A stretch of 11,888 bases of DNA from Temnopleurus reevesii. Its lineage: Eukaryota; Echinodermata; Echinoidea; Temnopleuroida; Temnopleuridae. Positions within the stretch are counted from its first letter, which is position 1. The number at the start of each line of letters is the position of its first letter. The notes beneath the pieces were generated by a model. It did no database searches. It saw only the letters and a program-made list of their open reading frames with translations, and was not told the DNA's origin. Position numbers and translations under genes: made by a program. Below are positions 1-9,400 of the stretch, in pieces. Location of the stretch: positions 26,737 to 38,624 of the forward strand of contig BQKZ01005288.1 in the NCBI GenBank assembly GCA_036244855.1. Reading direction: 5' to 3'.

Positions 1-469
1 GGGGGGGGGGGGGACCTTTTCAGTTTCTGGCCCATGGACTAATTGTACTGAACAATATAAAAGTATTACCATTCAGTTTACCATCTTGCAATATACACAC
101 CAAACGTGTTACCATAACAATATACCTCAATAGGAAAAAATAAACTCTGAACCACAACATTTATCATGCAAATAACTTTTGATATGCTTGTTTTTTTTTT
201 TCAAACTCATAATAGATAATGCGTGATGAGAAAGGATGAGTTGTAAGATGTTACAGATTAGTTCTCTATTATTATAGACAAATATTAACACAACATTTCT
301 AGGTAGTCTACATTTGAAACCAGGCTGCAATTAACGCAATATTATATATCAGACAGTGAATCATACAAATCTTTTATTTTCAAGATTACTATGATTATGT
401 GACGAATAAGAATACCATATTTAACAAACTCGGCTTACATTTCTCGTTGATTTCTGTTTGTCTTTACAG
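1..469. other. Upstream intron, AT-rich, starting with poly-G
   Basis: I find no exon here. The ENPP residues expected just before exon 1 (the FFWPG-like strand) are not encoded, so their exon lies upstream of the window. Positions 1-13 are an uninterrupted G run, which may be a natural homopolymer or a contig-edge effect. The rest is AT-rich, ending in a pyrimidine-rich stretch and TTTACAG at the acceptor of exon 1. The short minus-strand open frame at 127-330 has no coding character. Confidence 0.7.
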
Positions 470-503
470 GAATACGTCCAAATTATTATAACAAATACGA
501 TGG
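470..503 (+). CDS. ENPP: ENPP exon 1 of window (34 nt micro-exon, loop before the EPD motif)
   Basis: The sequence is flanked by tttacag and gtaagt. It starts with two bases of a split codon and encodes [10 protein letters not shown] plus two bases of a Gly codon completed in exon 2. By alignment it matches the 'PDLYKIYNG'-type segment of ENPP1/ENPP3, a loop absent from autotaxin. The exon is very short, but both phases agree with its neighbours and the donor is near consensus. Confidence 0.82.
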
Positions 504-1199
504 GTAAGTATATAACACACCATTTGCATTTGGAGGGTGTTATTGAATGTTGACCCTTCTTGAATGTCTTTATTTTTTAATTATTTGTAACGATGATTCA
601 GGTCCTTGATCACGTTTCCTTTATATATCATGTATATGAGCGGGATAATTGCTAAATTTTCGCGACTTCTAGAATCCTTTATTTTTTGCCATTACGCGTA
701 CTATATGTTTCACTATATTTCAACATTCATTTTTAATTGGAAGAATATGGTATGACTGAAGATTAATTCGTATAACTCATCTAAAGTACACGTCTTTAGG
801 ATAACACTCCCAGATTATCACTATGCACTTCTTTGTATGTCCTTACTCTTATTTTTTTTGCATGTACTATCAGAGATCTTAACTACATCCAGCGAGTCGA
901 CACGGTGTTGGGATGGCTTCGACTACCAGATGGCTACAGGTAAGCTATTTGCCATTTATATCCACAATTTTGTTCGTTTTTCTGTTGTTATATTTTCACT
1001 TACGAAATTTCTTTGATACAAAATCTGATGTTCATTTACCTTTTCCGAACACTATGCGTTGTCCATTGACAATCTCATAAAACGTTGTTTCTCACATTAA
1101 GCCTATTTAGATTTTATTCAATCATAATTGGGACCGGCGACATTCAAACAATCAATTCTTTGTAGATATTTCATTCAATCTAGGCTTTGTTTAATGGAG

Positions 1200-1241
<42 letters not shown>

Positions 1242-2673
1242 TCTTTTTTCCTCTTTTCTTGGCAATATCGTGAGGTCGCTTTCCATACATCCCGGGTTAT
1301 GGAGAGTTTTCTTTCTCATTTTATTTTCGTGGTCCAATTACTATTTGTAGATCTCTCCTGGCGCTCATGTCCCCTTTCTTTACTATCTCTATACCATTTT
1401 ACAGACCTGATGTTGTGACTCTGTATTTTGATGAACCAGACCATCTGGGCCACGATCCGGGACCAAACACTGATGAGGTAGGGCATATAATATTCATTAG
1501 ATATAACCTACTTTTTATATATTGATCGAATGTTTTGTAATATGGGTCTAGAGTAATTGTCGGGTATTAATAAACCTATAAAAGCAAGATCTGTTGAGTT
1601 TTTCGTTTGGGTCATGCGGGATGTCTTACAAGAATGTAGTAAAATTATCGATGACGAATGCCCTTGATGAGATTGACGTGCTGTCACACACTAAGAAATT
1701 AGGGTACAGTTAGGGTCCAAAATCACGCAAAGTCACTAATTTGAACCCCGGCATCCTGCCGGCATCCTCATTATACCCTATGAGGTTCAAAATTGTACGT
1801 TGTACCCGAAGGGTACAACGTTGAACCCTCCCGATTTGAAACTAGTGCAGAATGCAGACCCACTCTCTATACGTGATCGGAAATGAATGCTGATTTTGTT
1901 CTTATTTTACCTTTAGGAACTCTATTTCATACGTAATAGATTTAATTTATTACTATGTGTTTTATTCCGTTCATCCTTACAAGATTCGGAAGAAAAAAAA
2001 ATTAATACATCGATGTTTTGAATAAATTTTATAAATAGCAGACTAGAAAAGGAACACGTCTTAACCAATGGCGAGCGAGCGAGGTGACAGCTGGCTGACC
2101 AATCAGGTGGCACTATTTCACGAAAAAAGAGGGTCAGTATTGAGGGTCAATATTGAGGGTCGATGTTGACTGAGGCGCCGTGGCGTGCAGCTGAAATCTA
2201 TCTGTGCGGGACAGTCTTTTGGGTTCGTTCCTGCCTGTGGGTTCGAAACCAGGTCGCATACCGTCTTTCGGGTGGAGACGTTAAGATGGCGATCCTCTTT
2301 CTCTCTTCTCCTTCTGGCGTAAATATTCGGAATTGAATGATACACGCCTCTAAACTACATCCTTTCCTTTCCTTTTTTGCCAAACGCTAAAGATCTCATT
2401 TTGTACCCTAATGGTACAATTTTGCATCCCTGTGGTACAAATGTGTTCCAATAGGGTACAAACTTGTACCCTTGGTTGGGGTACAAAAATTGCACCTCAC
2501 ATTTAGGGTTCAAACTTGTACCCCATAGTGTTACATGGGATTGTACCCCTAGGGGTGCAGAGTTGTACCCTAATTTCTTAGTGTGCACTACCATCGATCG
2601 TGGAAACGTGTAAACGTTCAAACGCTCGATCTTTTGTCTTCAGTTCGACTTTCATCTTCTTCTTCTTCTTCTT

Positions 2674-2704
<31 letters not shown>

Positions 2705-5700
2705 TCCATACATAATGATAATTAACCCAGTCCTTTTATTTTAGTTCGAGGAGGTGATGACCCAAATGGATGACACAATTGATGGATATGCATGATTGTC
2801 AAAATTATCATAATCACTCCCTCTTTTAGTTAGACGAGGTTGTGGCCCGAATGGATGCGAGCATTCACAATTTATGGATGGTTTAATGAAGATAGATATG
2901 CATGGTTGAACCACCTCTTCCTCCTTCTTCTTCGTCTTCTTCTATTATTTCTATTGTTAATTTTATCATCATCATTCTTCCTTTTTAGTTAGACGAGGTT
3001 ATGGCCCGTATGGACGGGATCATGAGACGATTGATGGACGGTTTGATGAAGATGGATATGCATGATTGTACTCCTCCTACTTTTTCTTCGTCTTATTTTA
3101 TCATTTTATTGTCACTATATGATACGCCCCCTTTTTAGTTAGACGAAGTTGAAGCCCACATAGATGGGATCATGAGACGATTAATGGATGGCTTGATGAA
3201 GATGGACATGCATGATTGTACTTCTCCTCCTCCTCCTCCTCCTCCTCCTCCTNTCTTAGAGGGTGGGGTTATATTTCAAAGATAATCAGGCAGAAAAAAG
3301 CCTTACCCCGAACACTGTCTCTTATACACATCTAGATGTGTATAAGAGACAGTCCTTCTTCTTCTTCGTCTTCTTCTTCTTCTTCTTCTTCTTCTTCTTC
3401 TTCTTCTTCTTCTTCTTCTTCTCCTTGTTATATCTGCATTGGCAGATCACTTTTGTATTCGCTCGTTATTGCTTTTCTCTCAAAATGTAACTTAGATTTT
3501 GTTGAATGGTTACTGTCCTTCAATTTCTCTCCCGTTATGACATTGTCATATATATTTATGGTTTGTGATTGAAATCTTTATTGCTCTTCATTAATATTTT
3601 ACTTTGTAATTTAATTTTTTTGATTACTCAATTGTAAATAAAGCTTTGTTTGAATAGTCAAAGTCTTCTTCTTCTTCTTTTGTCATTATTATTGTCACTT
3701 TTATCATTTTAGTTAGACGAGGTTGTGGCCCGAATGGATGGGATCATGAGACGATTGATGGACGGTTTGATGAAGATGGATAGACATTGTTGAACCACCT
3801 CTTCCTCCTTACTCTTCATCTTCTTCTATTATTTCTATTGTTAATTTTGTCATCATCATTCCCCCTTTTTAGTTGGACGAGGTTGTCGCCCGAATGGATG
3901 GAATCATGAGACGATTAATGGACGGTTTGATGAAGATGGACATGCACGATTGTGTGAATATCATCACCATCGCTGATCATGGGATGGCTAAAAGGACATG
4001 TGACCAAACATTTATTCTAAATGATGTAAGTATGACACGATACGGAAATGCTTTAATGAAATTTGCCTCTATTGAAATTCCAAGATACATGTAGTGTAGT
4101 GTCCTATACGCCAGAATAGTGAATCTCTTCACAATCATTCATTAAAATTCTTTGAAATAGTTTGTGTATGAGAGTGGTTGTATCTATGATACACATAATT
4201 TAATTTCACTGAATCAAGATAAAAACCCCATGTTGGCGTGATGGATATGACAAATCCCTTGCATTACCCTCTAGAGATACTCCAAAGGTGACCAAGTTAC
4301 AAAATTCCTAATCAGAGCCTTTTAACTGATCAATGTGAAATATTTCATTGGATTGTCAGTGTTGACGAAATAGTCAGCGACACTGCCAATCTGGTATAAA
4401 ACACCATTGGCATGTGCATGTATCTGTCGTGTTTTTGCATATAAATCGATAATATTTTTTTTATAAACGATTATTGTCAAATAGATAGATCAAAAGAGTT
4501 TTTACCTGCTATCTAAAGTAGATATTAACATGTTAACATTGCAAATATTGACATGGTCAGGCTGTGTTGGCATGTATGTGTGTGTGTGTGTGTGTGTGTT
4601 TATGTTGTATTATATATGTGTTAAATATGATGGGTGTGTGGGGTGTGCATGCGTGTATGCGCATGTATGTGTGTGGGTGTGTGTGTGTATGTATGTATGT
4701 GTGTGTACTTGTGTGAGCTAGAGGGAATAACGAGAGCTGTTTCAGGTAGATATAAATGTATTCTTAAAATGAGACCTATAGCTGACCTTGCTCGAAGTGC
4801 AAAACATTGCACCAAACACTGGACTGTAATCATATGATTATACATAGTGATTCGAGAAAGTGATTAGTATGTTGTATATTTTCATATGTTATTGTTTTAT
4901 ATTCTCTTATCAGTATTTACCCTCGAGTGATTACCGATATGCGTCTACAGGAGGAACCATGCTGAGATTGCTGCCCAATGATGATGGTACGTATCTGTGA
5001 TAATTGATTATTTCGCATTTATTTATATATTTTATATTTGTTGAGCTTGTATTATTCAACCGGTCGAAATGAATATCTGAATCGCTTATATGTTTTTGAT
5101 ATCTATAAAAACTTGTAGCACACACAGCACATGGCTCTTAAAACAGTAAAAAAAAATATAAAAAAAACAAGCATATAATGATAAAGTAAAAGAAACAGCA
5201 AAGTACATAGTCCGATAATTTCGTTTGCATGACGTGGTCACTGCTTCGGCTTCATGTTAATGATGTTATGAAACCATACTATTTTTCAATCTTTTTTTCT
5301 ATTTCCTTTTTTCCTACTTTGCGTCACCTTTTATCCTGATTTTGATTCTTTTCTAAGATTTTATGAGAGAACCTGTCCCCTCAGCCCTCTAACTACGCAC
5401 CAAATACCAATGTAATTAGATTTTTGGCTAGTTTATTTTTCTGTGTACTAAAGTCCTATGAATGTAACCTTTTTTTTATGTTAGCAAGTATTTTGTTTGA
5501 TTCTATCTGCAGCTGGTGTGTCCGATCCGACGGAGATAGTTGATGAACTAATGGTAGGTATTGATCATTTCCATTCAAATCTATCGCATGGTTATAACCC
5601 CAAACCATCTAATCTATATCTTCTGATCAGGTCATCATGACGTAATTGGCAGCTACAAACTCTTGGGTTCGGTTATCCGTAATATTCATAGTGCATGATC

Positions 5701-6382
5701 AATAGTCTGCATATTAAGACTTCTACACAATGTCATGAATCCTTCTCCAAGAACGTGCAGTCTGATTCTCCAGACTCTGTCCTAAAGTACAACACCGAAA
5801 ACTAGAAGGTCTGTACTTTCAGACTAGTCATGACGCTGCAAATTTGAAGCTAATGATTTTGTTTGATATATTTCCTCTTTATTGGTCAAACCGATTCCGA
5901 CAATATAATTAGGACGGTTTGAAAAAGCAGGCCAAAGTATATTACGACATAGCTAAATTTCTGGACGTATAATTCGTTTGTTCTACAAATTATACGAATA
6001 TAGTTCAACGATATAAAGAAAGGGCAGGCATTGAAATAATTTGACATGAGGAATGTGTGAAAATTGTTCCACCCCCCCCCCCCCCCCGCCTTAATACCGT
6101 GTTTTTACGCATAGGCTCTTTAAAGTTTTAATTGACATTTGAAATGGGCTTTTCATTTGTTATCTACTTTTCTTTTACAAAGTGTCAACATCCAGTTGCA
6201 ATGCCTTACTTGAGAGAGGATCTCCCAAAGAGATGGCATTACATGAACAATAGACGTATTGAACCAATAGAGGTCACAGTGCCTGAACAATGGACCGCTT
6301 CCGGGTGAGTGACTGTATGTGTGTGTCTGTAGGTGAGTGGGTGTGTATGCGTGTTTTAGGTATGGGTATGGATGGGTTTTAG

Positions 6383-6445
<63 letters not shown>

Positions 6446-9400
6446 ATGGCATTACATGAACAACAGACGTATTGAACCAATAGAGGTCACCGTACCAGAG
6501 CAATGGACAGCTTCTGGGTGAATGTGACGGTGTGTGTGTTTCTAAGTGCGTGTGTGTAGGTGGGTATGGGTATGGGTCTGGATGTTGGCTGTGTGTTTGA
6601 ACATGTGTACGTGACGTCATTACATGAACAACATACATATCGCACACATAGAGGTCACCGTACCTTAGCAGTGGACTGCTTCTGGGTGAGTGCATGTGTG
6701 TATGTGTGTGTGCGTGAACGTGTGCGTGTAGATGTTTGTAGGTATGGGTATTGGTGTGGATGTTGGCTGTTTGTCTGTGTGATCAGTGACATATTATGAA
6801 CTACAGACATATCGAGCCCATCGAATCGCTTAAACCACTGTCCCGTTCATGACATATTTAGCTAATGCTTTGACCAATGTTTTTTTTTTGCCAGGGGCTC
6901 GACTTCTTGGTGCAGCGGAGGGACCCACGGCTATGATAATTTAGGCAATCTTATGAAGGTACACTTTCATCTTCTATGACAATTTCTAAAATGATTATTT
7001 TTTTAACTGACTAGCTTCATTCGTAATCATTTATAGGCCCTACTTAAAATATGGCCTTCTGAACACCAAGACCGTTGCTGATCGAGCCGGCTGTTTAGGA
7101 TCATATATTTGTACTCTTTTTCGTAATTATATTTAAGTATTTAAAACGTTTTGAACGATTTTCAACCATACTGGATCTTTGGGAGGGTCAGAGCCTGCAC
7201 CCAGCCAAAATTTACTATCATTATCAGTTGTTTATTGCTCGTTCACCATATTCACTCGTATTCATACGTACTATGCTTATTGCATTTTTTAATCGAAAAA
7301 TAAACCAAATCAAACGAACAATTTGTTCATTATTCACAGGCAATGTTCGTAGCTATTGGACCCGGTTTCAAAAGTCAGATTGAAATTCAGCCCTTCCAGA
7401 ACATTGAACTATATAATGTTATGTGCGGTAAGTTGATATTTTTATAATCATAGGAACAGCTACGAAAATGATACAATTTTCAATTGTTTGTTGTGGGAAG
7501 ATAATTGCATAACTTAACCATCTTTCGTCATCTTAATAGTTTCTAAGTACTTTGGTTTCAAACCTGTTGAATCACTAAAAATTAATCTAAAGATTTATAA
7601 TCATTGCATTCAGGGATAAACGCGTCAGTTAATATGGTTCTAGGATGATGTTGTCAAGAGCAGAGATAAGACACATAATAGTAATAATAATAATAATAAT
7701 AGATGCAATTTATATTGCGCACGTATCCACTCTGCTGAGTGCTCAAAGCGCTTTACTTTAGTATTACCCTGGCTGTAGCCCGGCAGCCATTCACGGCGCA
7801 CTTGGCATTTCAAAGAATAAATATTCCTGCCAGGTACCCATTCACCTCACCTGGGTTGAGTGCAGCACAATGTGGATGAATTTCTTGCTGAAGGAAATAG
7901 ACGCCATGGGTGGGATTCGAACCTACGACCCTCTAGTTGAAAGGCGAGAGTCACGACCACTACACCACGGCGCCTCCACAAATCTTAGTATACGGATAGA
8001 TCGAAAATAACGATATAACGACTAATCTGAATGTAGTATTCTATATAACTCACTATATATAGTTATCATCAAAATAATGTCTGTTTATCTTTTATTGGTA
8101 TACTTTTAGAATTGCTGGATCTGGAACCCGCTCCAAACAACGGTACGATGGGAAGTCTCCATCACATGATGCGAAGTCCCAAACCCTTGCCTGACATATC
8201 AACCACGCCTACAGCTGATATGGATTGTCCATACCCTCCGACCAATGATGATTATGATAAACGGTTGGAGAACGACATGTCAGGGTGTCACTGTGTAAGT
8301 AAAGCAAGGTCGTGCTGAACTCGTGTAATGTCGCAGTATACTCGCATTTATCGCACGAAGTGTTCGCTGTGACTCGTTTAGACTCGTACACACACAAAAC
8401 TAGAACTCATGGATCTGAGTAAAGTCCCAAAAAGTGACACTATAATGACACACTGGTGAGTAAATCAATGACAATACTCAACTGTGTGTCATTATAGTGT
8501 CATGTTACTCAAATCTGTGAGTTCTTGTTCTTTTGTGTGTCGTATACTAGCAGTACTCTCCAAAAGTTCGAAATGACTAATTTAAAGTCGTAGTATACTA
8601 GCAGTACTCGTATAGAGTTCTGTGTGGTTCGTTTTGACTCGTATAGTAAACTCGCACGGAGGGTGATGTGACTCGTTTAAACTTCTGGTATATTTGCAGT
8701 TAATGCAAGAACATCAAGGTGACCTTTAGGAACTCGTAGTTCACTCGTAGTCCTCGCACAAAGTTTGATGTGACTCGTTTCCCCTTGTCGTCACTCATAA
8801 ACACTTGTCGAGGCGTACTCATGCAAATCTTAGAAAAGGAACATTTTACGCGATTCTTCGGGTACAACTGACTTGGAGACGGTGCCTTTCAACCGGACAT
8901 GATGGATGTCAGTGTATTTGTTGGAATATTTGGGAGTTTTAACCAACAATGTCTGCTGATTCGTAATAAAAGTTAATATTTCTAATTGTAATATATTACT
9001 CTCATTTCTTTGTTTTACAGAACGCAAGTGGTATTGAAATGTACGACAAACAGCTAGATATGACACCCGAAGAAGGTAACTGAGTTATTGATATATAGCA
9101 ACTGAGACAGATCCTGTGTTTGATAAAACGATGGTAGCACCAAAAAAAGACTTTTTTCCTCAGATGATGGAATGATGATTGACGAGTCAAATAAAAAACG
9201 GCATGATAACAAACAAGCACACACACAAAAAAGCAAGCAAGCAAGGTTTTCACGTTTATCGTCTGTGCCACTTTAAGCATGTTTAGTTGAGATCCACATA
9301 ATCACACATAAATCAATTAGTCATTGTCTGCGTTAATATCAGGTTATCAAAACATGAAATCTGTCCAATGTGGACAGAACGAAAAAAAAAACATTAAGAA

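Larger units (their letters stand above)
1687..2585. mobile_element. Non-autonomous DNA transposon candidate with 22-bp perfect terminal inverted repeats (CACTA-like ends)
   Basis: Positions 1687-1708 (starting CACACTAAGAAATT) are the exact reverse complement of 2564-2585. The ends contain CACTA. Just inside both ends are many short GGGTACA/TGTACCC words in both orientations, like the subterminal repeats of CACTA/EnSpm elements. The inside holds no long reading frame, so the element is non-autonomous at about 0.9 kb. The target duplication is unclear: only a 2-bp CA is shared by the flanks, which is trivial. The superfamily is therefore a guess; the inverted-repeat element itself is well supported. 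Confidence 0.8.
6305..6894. other. Intron 7 (590 nt): GT repeats and decaying copies of exon 7
   Basis: Each partial copy of exon 7 is followed by a related GT-rich spacer containing TAGGTATGGGTAT-like words, so the duplicated unit is exon 3' part plus intron start, about 170-210 nt long. The true acceptor is tttttgccag before exon 8. Confidence 0.85.
8295..9020. other. Intron 10 (726 nt) with palindrome and ACTCGT-rich repeat
   Basis: The first two thirds are a degenerate repeat rich in GACTCGTTT/ACTCGTA, interrupted by a long palindrome. The last ~200 nt are ordinary AT-rich intron ending tgttttacag. Confidence 0.8.

Noticed and set aside
2068..2105. Two CCAAT-type boxes (AACCAATGG, GACCAATCAG) as a promoter
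   Set aside because: They lie inside the TIR element with no TATA box, initiator or gene start nearby; chance or element-internal sequence is as likely.
3263..3572. Two plus-strand open frames with long Phe or Ser runs
   Set aside because: Both cross the Nextera junction adapter ([11 protein letters not shown] and MCIRDS are translations of it) and a (TTC)n tract; they are artefacts.
2745..3790. Exon-4 copies as mutually exclusive alternative exons
   Set aside because: No copy has a donor or the DHGM half, and three of five have frame breaks, so they cannot replace exon 4 as internal exons. Only a terminal or decoy role remains possible.
2745..3953. Regular ~155-nt repeats considered as a CRISPR-like or satellite array
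   Set aside because: The repeats are exon-plus-intron pieces of the host gene with splice acceptors, in an intron of an animal gene; units are diverged and unequal in length.
4530..4845. Cys/Val-rich and His/Thr-rich open frames in intron 4
   Set aside because: They are translations of the TG-rich simple repeat and its complement.
6153..6695. 180-codon minus-strand open frame rich in His-Thr repeats
   Set aside because: It is the antisense of exon 7, its copies and the (GT)n tracts. The repeated composition comes from the microsatellite and the duplicated exon, and there is no domain of its own.
7900..7976. Possible minus-strand tRNA gene with A and B boxes
   Set aside because: The tRNA-like head runs directly into a ~200-nt body and (ATT)n tail shared with another copy at 11631-11800, so it is a SINE head. 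I could not close a convincing acceptor stem.
8112..8318. 68-codon open frame as a stand-alone gene
   Set aside because: It is ENPP exon 10 read through its donor at 8295.
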